The notes below the pieces were generated by a model. That model did no database searches, had not been told where the DNA came from, and worked only from the letters and a program-made list of their open reading frames with translations. DNA of 24,835 nucleotides from Desulfobacula sp. (lineage in GTDB: Bacteria > Desulfobacterota > Desulfobacteria > Desulfobacterales > Desulfobacteraceae). Both the position numbers and the translations under genes were made by a program. Position 1 is the stretch's first letter. Every line of letters begins with the position of its first letter. The DNA lies in assembly GCF_021107415.1 (NCBI RefSeq), contig NZ_JAIOSW010000223.1, forward strand, positions 1-24,835, read 5' to 3'. Shown here in pieces: positions 15,277 through 23,900 of this stretch.

Positions 15277-16266
15277 ATGAATGTAATGGAATATCTGGCC
15301 GTCAAGGCTAAAAAATCACCTGCTGCCATCGTTTTTCCAGAGGGTGAAAACCCCGTAATTCAAGAGGCCTCCCGCAAACTGGCAGGACAGGGCCTGGCCC
15401 GGCCCATCCTGCTGGGCAATCGCAAAGTCATGCAAAAGGGAACAAAGGCGCAATCCAACGGCCGACTCCCCCGGGAGATCATCGATCCTTCCTCTTCGCC
15501 CGAACTAGAGCGATATATAGAGCAATACTGCCAGGAGCGTGATATGCCACGGACCGTGGGTAAAAAGATTGTAACTCAGCCACTTTGCTTTGCGGCTATG
15601 ATGGTAAAAAACGGGGATGCCGGTGGAATGGTGGCCGGCATCGCTCATCCTACCGAGGATGTAATAATGGCCAGTGAGCTGATGATCGGATTTCAGCCCG
15701 GTATAAGCCTGGCTTCCAGCTTTCTCCTCATGGAGGTGCCGGGCTTTGGGGGAGGAGAAGATGGCCGAATCATTTTTGCGGACCCTGCTGTCAATCCTGA
15801 TCCTGATCCGGAACAATTAGCGGATATTGCCATAAGCACTGCCCATAGCGCCCGGGATCTCCTTGGATGGGAACCCCGTGTGGCTCTGCTCTCCTTTTCC
15901 ACTCAAGGCAGCGCCAGCCATGCCATGGTGGATAAAGTGGTCAAAGCCACAAATTTAGCGCGTCAAAAGGCTCCGGATCTTCTTATCGATGGTGAGATGC
16001 AGGCTGACACCGCGCTGTTTGAATCCGTGGCCTTAAAAAAAATGGATTCTGAAAGCCTGGTGGCCGGCCGGGCCAATGTGTTGATTTTTCCTGATCTGAA
16101 CTCGGGGAATATCAGCGCCAAGCTGGTTCAGCGCCTATCGGGTGCTGCCAGTTTCGGGCCTGTGCTGCAAGGGTTTGCCAGGCCGGTCAGCGATCTGTCC
16201 CGCGGAGCTACTGCAGAGGACGTGGTTGGAGCAAGCCTGATGGTAGCGGTAAAAGCTATGTCATGA
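15277..16266 (+). CDS. pta: Phosphate acetyltransferase
   Basis: 329 residues, the usual length of a single-domain Pta, which converts acetyl-CoA and phosphate to acetyl phosphate and CoA. Family stretches are IVFPEGENPVIQEA at residues 18-31, MVAGIAHPTEDVI, and the C-terminal FPDLNSGNISAKLVQRLSGA followed by GPVLQGFARPVSDLSRGATAEDVV. A phosphate butyryltransferase is possible but the C-terminal signature favours Pta. It overlaps ackA by four bases (ATGA). Since ackA is broken, its acetyl phosphate must be used by another kinase or the gene is on its way out. Confidence 0.88.
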   Translation: MNVMEYLAVKAKKSPAAIVFPEGENPVIQEASRKLAGQGLARPILLGNRKVMQKGTKAQSNGRLPREIIDPSSSPELERYIEQYCQERDMPRTVGKKIVTQPLCFAAMMVKNGDAGGMVAGIAHPTEDVIMASELMIGFQPGISLASSFLLMEVPGFGGGEDGRIIFADPAVNPDPDPEQLADIAISTAHSARDLLGWEPRVALLSFSTQGSASHAMVDKVVKATNLARQKAPDLLIDGEMQADTALFESVALKKMDSESLVAGRANVLIFPDLNSGNISAKLVQRLSGAASFGPVLQGFARPVSDLSRGATAEDVVGASLMVAVKAMS

Positions 16267-17010
16267 AGATACTGGTCATCAACTGCGGCAGTTCCTCCAT
16301 CAAGTACCGCGTATTTCTGGCCAACGGGCTTGAGGAACCGCAATCCCTGGCTGGAGAAACAATCAGCTGCCTGGGCAGCCCCGATGCCGTGCTGGAGTAC
16401 CAAAGTCCGAAGCATAAATTTAGCACCGTGCTAAATCGGCCCGATCATCGACAGGGACTTAAGGCCATAATGAATATGCTCACCAACAGCAAATACGGCT
16501 TTCACGGCACGTCCTGCTGCTATGTGGCCTCTCGGGCAGCCGAGTTGGCCGGGCAAAAACTTTCCCAAACCAAATTGGTGATATGCCATATAGGCAATGG
16601 CGTGACTGTAGCCGCTGTACAGAACGGCCGTTCAGTGGATACCAGCATGGGCATGACCCCTTTGGAAGGAGCCATGATGGGTACCCGCTGCGGAAATTTG
16701 GACCCTGGTGTGATGCTGTATCTGCAAAGAAAGTGGGATCAACCTGGTGGCCTTCGCGGGAGGCATAGGGGAGAACTCGCCTTTAATCAGGAAGATGATC
16801 CTGAAGGGCATGGGGTTTCTGGGGTTAGACTTAGACTTGACTCGCAATGAGGGGACCGGGGCCCAAGACTGCCTCCTCAGCAGTAAAGCTTCCAACGTGG
16901 ATGTGGTCCTGGTGCACACCAATGAAGAGTTGATGATCGCCCGGGAAGCGCTGGCCCTCTGGCAGAAAGGTATCCCGGCCGGACAAACCCGGGCAGGAGG
17001 GAATAAATGA
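16263..17010 (+). pseudogene. ackA: Acetate kinase gene with two internal deletions
   Basis: The N-terminus (ILVINCGSSSIKYRVF) and the middle (KYGFHGTS, then VDTSMGMTPLEGAMMGTRCGNLDPG) are acetate kinase. About 90 residues between MLTNS and KYGFHG are missing in frame, including the conserved VHGGE and FDTAFH stretches that hold catalytic residues, and HGTSH reads HGTSC. A second gap of about 85 residues near 16740 shifts the frame: the C-terminus VAFAGGIGENSPLIRK...NEELMIAREAL continues in another frame from about 16747 to the stop at 17010. The sum is about 250 codons against about 400 for a working enzyme. It cannot be functional. The family could also be butyrate kinase, but the motifs fit AckA better. 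Confidence 0.85.
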
Positions 17011-17123
17011 AAGGCTGCCACCGGGTGCTGTTGAGCATTTCTTACGAGACTGACTTGGCAATGGCAATGGCTATTGCCGATGTCACTGTTGGGTTGGGGT
17101 CCATGTTAAATCATTCAATATAG
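17007..17123 (+). pseudogene. Truncated gene at the right edge of the insert
   Basis: ATG 17007 overlaps the ackA stop behind GGAGG, so this was the next gene of the operon. It reads MKGCHRVLLSISYETDLAMA and on to about 17090, then runs into the pylSc-derived repeat and stops at TAG 17121. Only about 28 native codons survive; the family is not recognisable. Confidence 0.5.
17089..17118 (-). pseudogene. Vestige of pylSc: first ten codons
   Basis: Read on the minus strand, TTG AAT GAT TTA ACA TGG ACC CCA ACC CAA encodes MNDLTWTPTQ, identical to the start of PylSc at 12115, and is followed by CAG TGA. It lies 22 bp after the pylD stop with a GAGAG stretch upstream. This is direct evidence that pylSc once followed pylD here. 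Confidence 0.85.
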
Positions 17124-17127
17124 TCTC
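17091..17127. repeat. 37-bp direct repeat, copy B (beside pylD)
   Basis: Second copy of the repeat at 12088-12124, same orientation, 34 of 37 identical. Similarity ends abruptly on both sides: leftward at the truncated insert gene, rightward a few bases into the pylD-pylSc spacer. Confidence 0.85.
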
Positions 17128-17140
17128 TCAGTTTCTTCTC

Positions 17141-17986
17141 TTATAAAAGAAGAAAAATTGCCATGGCAGCAACACCCAGTTCCAGTTTATCATATATAAG
17201 ACGATCTTTCAGGATTTTGCAACCATTGTTAGAAATCCCCAAAGGTACGCCCGGAGCTGCAACAAGCAGCAGTGGTTGCGTATGATCAGATATCAGTTCG
17301 TCCGGGATTGTGTCTGCAGACGGTGTGGCTTCTATAATATACCGATAACTTGAAAGAGCAATATTTACATCCTCTTCAATGACTATTTTATTACCACCCG
17401 GATACAGGCAAAGCCTCTCTTTCAACAACCTGGCGGCTGGAAGATAAATATCACATAAAGCCACCTGCGCCCCTGAAGATAAAAGAGTTCGGGCGGCTGA
17501 TTCTCCAACCGGGCCGCATCCTAAAACCAGAACTTCCCGGTCTTTAATTTCTTTGGCCATAAGATCCAGTGCTGCGGCAAAAACCCTGCCGGTTGCCTCG
17601 GAATTATCTGCCACAGATCGGGTTTTTAAATTTATTCCCACGAACCTGTGGTCATCGGCCATCATGATGGCATCTGCCTTGTTTTCAAAGGCCAGTGCAA
17701 CACCGGATGTGTCAGGTTTATCAGATACCAGAGCATTGAATCCTAAAAACTGAAGTATGGCCGTAACGGTTTCACTAAAATCTGTAATAATGCCCTGGCC
17801 GGCTGTAACCGGCACTACATGAATGGAAAAAGATTTAATCCTGTGCTTTATCCGGATTTCATCTTTACCATAGGCATGACAGGCAATGCCCAGAAGTGTC
17901 CGCCCTGTTTTGATCAAAAGTTCCCGGTTATATGTCTGCAGTCGAGATGAAATATTGCTGATATCACTGGTTTTTAAACGGGTCAA
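17141..17986 (-). CDS. pylD: Pyrrolysine biosynthesis protein PylD
   Basis: 281 residues. PylD oxidises the terminal amine of L-lysine-N6-D-ornithine-type intermediate with NAD and closes the pyrroline ring, the last step of pyrrolysine synthesis. The Rossmann nucleotide site VLVLGCGPVGESAARTL lies at about 152-168, and TRSVADNSEATGRVFAAAL matches the PylD substrate region. The start is TTG at 17986, overlapping the pylC stop (TTGA), with AGGAG eight bases upstream. The stop is TAA. It is now the last gene of the upstream pyl block because of the insertion behind it. Confidence 0.93.
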   Translation of the reverse strand: MTRLKTSDISNISSRLQTYNRELLIKTGRTLLGIACHAYGKDEIRIKHRIKSFSIHVVPVTAGQGIITDFSETVTAILQFLGFNALVSDKPDTSGVALAFENKADAIMMADDHRFVGINLKTRSVADNSEATGRVFAAALDLMAKEIKDREVLVLGCGPVGESAARTLLSSGAQVALCDIYLPAARLLKERLCLYPGGNKIVIEEDVNIALSSYRYIIEATPSADTIPDELISDHTQPLLLVAAPGVPLGISNNGCKILKDRLIYDKLELGVAAMAIFLLL

Positions 17987-19116
17987 TGGATCTGCTCCTT
18001 AATCTGTTCATAGCAGTTTTGTCTTCTGGCTGTCACATCTTCATAAGTATTACCGAAAAATATCAGGGTGGCCACCCATTGTTTTTTTCCCGGGGCATAA
18101 CTTGTAATGGCTTCATTGGCACCAAAAAAATCGGGTTGCAGTGTTAACGGACCATCCTGGATCATGATGTGTTCTCCACAGACTTCTAAATCAGCCCCGC
18201 AAACGTGGAGATGCTCAACAATAATAAAACGCTCACATTTTTGTTCAAAGCCTGCACTGTTTTTATTTAAAAACAGATTACCAACCATCTCAACCATGTT
18301 GATTCTGGTTGACCAGTAAACAGCCATTGGTGTCTGGCTAGGAAGCCTGGCGTCAATTTCAAGTAATTTGAGTTCATTATTATTGAGTACTACTTCAACA
18401 TCCATGATTCCCGTAAGATGAATCTTTTCTGCAATGGCAAGAGCCGTTTCCTTAAACCTGCCTGTTTGATGAGGCGGCAGTTGCGTGGGAGCTGTGACCC
18501 TTTTGCAGTCATATGCTTTGTCCATACTAAGGTCAGTGACCTGAAGGGCCTGGTATTTTCCAGGGCTTCCCACAACTTCAATGGAAAAGGATGGGCCTTC
18601 CAAATATTGCTGTATAACCATATCATCCAACTTCTGCCAATTTGAAAATTGGTTTGAAAACCTGGAAAAGAGTGCTTTTGCATCTTTAAACACTTCTACA
18701 CCCTGACTGCCGCTTGCCCGATCCGGTTTGACCACAACAGGAAAGCTGCAACCCGGCCAGGACTTTGGTGCAGAAAGATTCATTCTTCTGAAAAGAGCAT
18801 TGGATTTTAGCTTGGAGCTTGAGATCCCGTAGGCATCCAGATCAAAAGCCAGGGGAATATTTTTCATCGTAGCCCAGGTCTTTACCGCAGTCAACACCTC
18901 AATATCCTCGATTGCCGGAAGGATAATATCCACTTTAGGACAGTCTGCCGGCACCGGGTGCTCAAGACTGAACTCAAATGCCAGGAACCAATCACATAAT
19001 CCAATTGCGGGTGCATCAGGATTCTTGTCAATGACAAGGGTTTTCCAACCCGCCTTTTGAGCCAGATAAACCGCTTCAACTCCCTGGAGTTTGCCTCCGA
19101 TAACCGCAATCATCAT
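17983..19116 (-). CDS. pylC: Pyrrolysine biosynthesis ligase PylC (ATP-grasp)
   Basis: 377 residues. PylC joins lysine to 3-methylornithine using ATP. The N-terminal MMIAVIGGKLQGVEAVYLA is the preATP-grasp dinucleotide-like fold, FPVVVKPDRASGSQGVEVF the ATP-grasp lysine and glycine loop, and MDVEVVLNNNELKLLEIDARLPSQTP holds the magnesium-binding Glu and Asp-Ala-Arg segment. The chosen ATG 19116 overlaps the pylB stop (ATGA); a longer frame upstream runs inside pylB and is not needed. Confidence 0.93.
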   Translation of the reverse strand: MMIAVIGGKLQGVEAVYLAQKAGWKTLVIDKNPDAPAIGLCDWFLAFEFSLEHPVPADCPKVDIILPAIEDIEVLTAVKTWATMKNIPLAFDLDAYGISSSKLKSNALFRRMNLSAPKSWPGCSFPVVVKPDRASGSQGVEVFKDAKALFSRFSNQFSNWQKLDDMVIQQYLEGPSFSIEVVGSPGKYQALQVTDLSMDKAYDCKRVTAPTQLPPHQTGRFKETALAIAEKIHLTGIMDVEVVLNNNELKLLEIDARLPSQTPMAVYWSTRINMVEMVGNLFLNKNSAGFEQKCERFIIVEHLHVCGADLEVCGEHIMIQDGPLTLQPDFFGANEAITSYAPGKKQWVATLIFFGNTYEDVTARRQNCYEQIKEQIH

Positions 19117-20228
19117 GTTCTTTTCTTTTTCTCTGCAGAGGACCTGCTTGAGGATCTGGTCAATGCGTTCTGTCTGTTTTCTATCCATACCTGGTATTCT
19201 TTTGGCATGGCCGGTGCAAGCCCGCAGGTTTTCAGAATGGGTATAATATGGTCCAGGGTCCTTCGGGAATCTTCAATATCAAGACAATGGTTGGCAACCC
19301 CTGCAAGGCCTTTTTGGGGAGGAACAATAGATGTCACCACATTGGCACCTGCCTCCAATCTTGCTTTTAAGCCGTCAAGCCCGCCAACATCCAATGAAGC
19401 CGGAATAAGCCGATCCGGCAGGACAAGACGCATGACAGCGATGACGATTTGTTCCTTTAAATTATCCTGGGGCATGATTTTGGCCATGGGAGTACCTGCC
19501 TGGGGAACAAATGTCATTACTCTGGCCTGGTCCACAGGAAAGCCTCTCATCCATATAATGGAGTCGGCCAGATCATCTATAGTTTCTCCCACACCTGTGA
19601 GAATGCCTTCTTCAATGAGCATCCCAAGGCGTTTGGCCCGTTCTTTTTTGGCCAGTCTTTTTTTAAAATCCTGACCCTGGCGCAGGTATTTATAAAGGAC
19701 TGGATTGTGTGTCTCCTGGTAACAGGCATACCAGGTGACCTGCGCCTCTGCAATCTCTACAAGGATTTTTTCCGGCAGGGTACCCGGAGAAATCATTACG
19801 GGAAGTTTTGTCTCTTCCCGGACACTCTTGATCATGCCGACGAATGATTTGAATCCTGGTTTACCTGAAGAATACAGTTCCGGGTCCTCACCCATGGTCA
19901 GATCAATGAGATGCACCCCGGCATCAGCCATTTCCCCGGCTGCAATCAGGATCTCTTTTTTTGTTTTTCGATATCGGGGAAGCATTGTATTAGATCTTCT
20001 GTACTGGCAGAACCTGCAGTCATTTCGACAGTGCGTGGAAAAATACAAAAATCCATATAGAAAAATCTTGTTTCCAAAAAATTTGAGCCTGACATTTCTG
20101 GCTGTCGTAAAAAGCAGGCTGATGTCGGAAGGATCTGAAAGCCCGAGAAGATATTTTATTTCGTTTTTCTCTACAGGATGACCCTTTTGCAAACGATTTA
20201 AAATCCGGGGTAAATTAAAATCTGACAT
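19113..20228 (-). CDS. pylB: Methylornithine synthase PylB (radical SAM)
   Basis: 371 residues. PylB rearranges lysine to (3R)-3-methyl-D-ornithine. The radical-SAM cluster motif CRNDCRFC (Cys67, Cys71, Cys74) follows the BioB-like lead-in LYGFLYFSTH, and the barrel continues with HLIDLTMGEDPELY, VMISPGTLPE, WYACYQETHNPVLY and GETIDDLADSI. ATG 20228 starts two bases after the pylSn stop. Family length in methanogens is about 350. Confidence 0.94.
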   Translation of the reverse strand: MSDFNLPRILNRLQKGHPVEKNEIKYLLGLSDPSDISLLFTTARNVRLKFFGNKIFLYGFLYFSTHCRNDCRFCQYRRSNTMLPRYRKTKKEILIAAGEMADAGVHLIDLTMGEDPELYSSGKPGFKSFVGMIKSVREETKLPVMISPGTLPEKILVEIAEAQVTWYACYQETHNPVLYKYLRQGQDFKKRLAKKERAKRLGMLIEEGILTGVGETIDDLADSIIWMRGFPVDQARVMTFVPQAGTPMAKIMPQDNLKEQIVIAVMRLVLPDRLIPASLDVGGLDGLKARLEAGANVVTSIVPPQKGLAGVANHCLDIEDSRRTLDHIIPILKTCGLAPAMPKEYQVWIENRQNALTRSSSRSSAEKKKRT

Positions 20229-20230
20229 TT

Positions 20231-20608
20231 TTATTTTTTTCTGGTTGTTTGCTCTACAGGCTTTTGATTTTTTATCAACATGGATCCCTGGTTCCGCTTA
20301 AATAATGTCGAAGAATACTTTTCAAGTTTCCAATCCGGAACCCGGCATTCCGGACACACCCGGACAAACCATTTATTTCTCAACCATCTTCCGGCCCGGC
20401 TGTTCAAAGAATTATTAATGATAAATTCCTTGCTGCAATGGGTTGTAAGCCTGGCCGTATCGCCCATGATTTCTATTGAACGAATCCCGTGAAGCTGTCC
20501 TGTTCGGGATGGCCACAGCTTTATCTTATCGATCAAATTGAAAATCCGTACTCTTTTTCGATAATATCGTTTTTTAACGGTCTTTTTTTGTTTTTCTTGT
20601 GATACCAT
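20231..20608 (-). CDS. pylSn: Pyrrolysyl-tRNA synthetase N-terminal subunit PylSn
   Basis: 125 residues. In bacteria this tRNA-binding half of pyrrolysyl-tRNA synthetase is a separate protein that grips the T-arm and variable loop of tRNA-Pyl. The core is KRVRIFNLIDKIKLWPSRTG, LHGIRSIEI, THCSKEF and SRAGRWLRNKWFVRVCPECRVPDWKLEK; His40, the Cys of THC and the two Cys of CPEC fit the family's zinc site. The basic N-terminal dozen residues and the tail after KYSST are extensions. No clear ribosome site precedes ATG 20608. It lies 27 bp behind tRNA-Pyl. Confidence 0.93.
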   Translation of the reverse strand: MVSQEKQKKTVKKRYYRKRVRIFNLIDKIKLWPSRTGQLHGIRSIEIMGDTARLTTHCSKEFIINNSLNSRAGRWLRNKWFVRVCPECRVPDWKLEKYSSTLFKRNQGSMLIKNQKPVEQTTRKK

Positions 20609-20619
20609 TCATCATTCAA

Positions 20620-20635
20620 TTTGAATTATTTCAAA
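20620..20635 (-). other. Small hairpin directly after tRNA-Pyl
   Basis: TTTGAA and TTCAAA form a perfect six-pair stem around a four-base loop, immediately after the encoded CCA. It may guide 3' processing of the tRNA from a pylT-pylSn transcript. Too AT-rich for a firm terminator call. Confidence 0.3.
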
Positions 20636-20708
20636 TGGCGGAGAGCCCGGGAGTCGCACCCGGCTGCATGGATTTAGAGTCCATGTGATCCCGTCCGATC
20701 CACCCTCC
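20636..20708 (-). tRNA. pylT: tRNA-Pyl, anticodon CTA (amber)
   Basis: 73 nt with encoded CCA. The cloverleaf folds as: acceptor GGAGGGT/GCTCTCC (two G-T pairs), a single base, D-stem GATC/GATC with a six-base loop, one base, a perfect six-pair anticodon stem CATGGA/TCCATG around loop CTCTAAA with anticodon CTA, a three-base variable loop CAG, T-stem CCGGG/CCCGG with loop TGCGACT, and discriminator G. The long anticodon stem, tiny variable loop, one-base joints and lack of the usual T-loop TTC are diagnostic of tRNA-Pyl. It decodes UAG as pyrrolysine. It heads the pyl operon just behind an mttB remnant. Confidence 0.97.
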
Positions 20709-20970
20709 ATTGAAAATCCTTTAATTTCCATAAGAATTTTATCCATTTTTTCCATTACCCCTTCCGGCAAAAATACAGGTACATGGTTCTTCATTATAAA
20801 ACAAGCTTTTTCTGCAGCACTCTCACTGATAGATTTTCCACCTGTATCCTTCTCCCAGGCAGCCCTTGATTTTCTGTTAAACAAATCGTTTGAAGTTTTT
20901 TTCGAAGTTCTCGTACATGCTCCATGATCTGGCCGTGCATTAAAAAAGCAGCGTTATGAATACAAGTCTT
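20709..20970 (-). pseudogene. mttB: C-terminal remnant of an MttB-like trimethylamine methyltransferase
   Basis: Two minus-strand frames together resemble the C-terminus of the MttB superfamily: HNAAFLMHGQIMEHVRE (about 20918-20970), then after a frame change near 20890 LFNRKSRAAWEKDTGGKS, AAEKACFIMKNHVPVFLPEG and VMEKMDKILMEI. The second frame then runs without a stop through the tRNA gene, so the natural end is lost too. MttB normally contains one pyrrolysine in its centre and uses trimethylamine; that region is absent. The remnant abuts the kinase gene, whose stop overlaps it. The family call rests on pattern memory of this C-terminus. Confidence 0.55.
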
Positions 20971-23900
20971 TTCTATCCAATTCTTTCTTAACGGCAACTC
21001 CTATCTTTTCCATTGTATAAGGTTTTTTTATGTATTTTCCTGCACCAAGTCTTTGAGCTTCCTTGACCCGGTTTGTCTCAGAAAATCCACTTGCGATTAT
21101 TGCTTTCTGGCCGGGATGTAATTCAAGTATCTTTTTATATGTCTCAAGCCCATCAATCCCAGGGTTCATTATCATATCCAATATCAAAAGATCCGCTGAA
21201 TTATCCTTCATGTAATCAACCGCTTCTTCACCGCTTGAAACTGATGTAGCAGAGTAACCCAACTTCTTTAGTATCCGTGATGCAATTTCACGCTGTTCTT
21301 TTACATCATCCACTACCAAAATTGTCTCTTTCCTTCCCATGTATTCTTCCATGGGCAAGGTTTTCTCTTTTCCTGTTATTTCCTTTCTGGATACGGGAAA
21401 ATAAAGGGTAAATATTGTTCCTTTTCCTTCAGTGCTTTTAACATCAATATATCCCTTATGATCTTTTACCGTTCCCCACACCACAGCCATGCCGAGTCCT
21501 GTTCCGCTTCTTCCCATCACCTTCTTCGTATAAAAAGGCTCAAATATTCTTTCTAAATCCTCTGATGAAATACCTATCCCAGAATCTGATACTGAAAGGA
21601 TAATATAATCCCCTTCTTTTATATCATCATAACCTCTTATTGGTTTATCAATATATTTACTTTGCGTTGATATGAAGATATTTCCGCCTTCAGGCATTGC
21701 CTCTACTGCATTATTAACCAGATTCATTACAGTTTTCGACAGGTGTACAGATGAGCCCATAATATTTAGTAAGTTCATCTCAGAATCGCTTTCAATTTTA
21801 GCGTCAGGATGAAATTCTTTTAGCTTTTTATACTCTGGAGAATTAAGATAGCTATTCACAATTTGATTTAAGTTTATAACTTCAGTAGTAACAACCCCTC
21901 TTCTTGCAAGTGTCAGCAAGTCTTGTACGATAGCAGCAGCTTTCTGTCCCGATTCCTGGATTGTTAAAAGAGGTTTTCTAAGGGGACTCTCTTCGGGAAT
22001 ATCCAACAATAACAAATCTGGATAACTTACTATACCACTCAAAACGTTGTTGAGGTCATGAGCTACACCACCTGCTAAAGTGCCAATGGCCTCCATTTTC
22101 TGAGCACGCTGAAGTTGGGCTTCGAGTTTTTTCCTTTTTTCTTCTGCAAGCATTGACTTGGTGATATCTTGGGCGATTGAGAGCAGCCTTTGCTGATCAT
22201 CTATTGTAATCAATGCACCGTAATACAGGCAGTGAATCGCCTGTTTGTTTCTTTTCAAAAATGTGAAATCCATCCCGCTTACGTACCCTGATGTCCCCAG
22301 TGCTTTCTTCAGTCGCTTTCTATCTTCCTGTGAAATCCAGCCTAACTCGATGGCAGTTTTTCCGATTGCCTCCTTTCTGGTGAAACCGGATACTTCAGAA
22401 AATTTGTCATTGACATCAAGGTAAGTGCCAGTTTTTATATCACTGATGGTTAGCAGCAGAGGGGAATTATGAAATGCCTTTGAGAATTTGTCCTCGCTTG
22501 AGCGTAGTGCCTGCTCCGCCGTATGGCGGTCTGAAACTTCCTGTTTGAGCTCTTGAAGGGTTTTTTTCAGATCCTCATTTTTTATTATTATTTCCTGGGT
22601 TCTATCTTTCACCTTTTCCTCAAGCGTTTGGGTATATTCCTTTTCCAACGCCTTGGCTTCTCGCAAAGTATCAACCATACTATTTAATAATTGGGCAAGA
22701 GAACCCATTTCATCTTTTGTATGTATATCGACATGAGTTGTTAGGTCTCCTTCTTTAACACGCAAAGCCCACTTAGAAAGCTTACCTAAGGGCCTGATAA
22801 AATTTATAATAGAGAGTATTACTACAACAATTATCGAGACTATCAAAAACAAGATCGTTATCAGAGTAAACTTGTGAGTCATTTTCTCAACGGTTAATTC
22901 CAGTGTGTTGCGAGTTTCTAGAACAGAAGCAAAAATAATAGACTCCGCTACTACAGTTCCTATACGCCATCCGGTTGAAGGCATGAAATGAGATGAAATT
23001 ATATATGGGTTTCCATTTAGAACAACCCGGGAAACCTGGTATTTTTTCTCAATCATACTTTTGCCTACCTTTCTGATTTCCACGTTGGAAGAGTCCAGCA
23101 GACTATATTTTAGTACAACCGTGGCATCCACTAGTTTGTCCTGGTCTGTTTTGATTTCAAACATATCCAGACATTCCTGTGAGAAGGCAATGAGCCTGCC
23201 TTGCTTATCAATAAGAAATGAAAACTGACTTTGTACCTTGTAACATGATGGTATCTCCCCAAGGATGTCGTTCATAATGACATCCAGAGTAACGTCAACC
23301 CCGGCTGCACCGAGATATTGTCCTTGTTTACTGTAAACTGGGGTGCTCGCAGTTGTCAATAACCCATTGCCGACACTGTCCAGATAGATATTCGACCATA
23401 CGGTCTTACGTTCAGGGTTATTTTCCGGTTTTGTAATTACATACCAGTTTGCATTTCTTATATCAAATTTTGTTGTTGGAGGAAGCTTTTCCACACCATG
23501 AATGTTGGGATAGTAACGGACAATACCGGGCTCGGTGACGACATAACAGGCCACGCTTTCGGGATTTTCCTCTTTAGCGGCTTCAAGGAGAGAATCAATG
23601 TGGGAAAGTGTATTGATTTGCTCATTGATTTCTGGTGTCATGGTAGGGGAACCCCAATATAATACCATTGTTCTTGCGGAACGATTATTTGAAAATATTT
23701 CATTATGAGAATGGATGACCAGCTTCTCGTCAGGTTTGAAAGGTTTTTTTTCAAATAAGGCCATATTTTCCAGGAAAAAAGCAGCCTGTTTCGCTATCAA
23801 AGTTGAAGAAGAAGCGAACTTTTGAAAAGTACTTTCATATCGCAGGGCCTGCTCATGTGCAATACGAGCCAGAAAAGCGTTTGCTTTATCCCTGATGTTT

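Larger units (their letters stand above)
12125..17090. mobile_element. Inserted block splitting the pyl operon
   Basis: The block lies exactly between the two copies of the 37-bp repeat. It carries one minus-strand regulator and a plus-strand metabolic operon. Its composition is G+C-richer than its surroundings: 57% in 13501-13560 against 47% in 19501-19560 of pylB, both counted by hand. The last plus-strand gene is cut at the right edge. I found no integrase, transposase or terminal inverted repeats, so the mechanism is open: an old long target duplication, or recombination bringing in a second pylSc start. That it is an insertion is well supported; calling it a mobile element is inference. 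Confidence 0.6.

Noticed and set aside
12125..17090. Classical transposon with terminal inverted repeats
   Set aside because: The two inner ends of the block show no mutual inverted similarity and no transposase or integrase is inside.
20612..20884. 90-codon frame crossing tRNA-Pyl as an intact gene
   Set aside because: Its second half is the tRNA gene read as protein; only the first half resembles MttB, so it is treated as a remnant.
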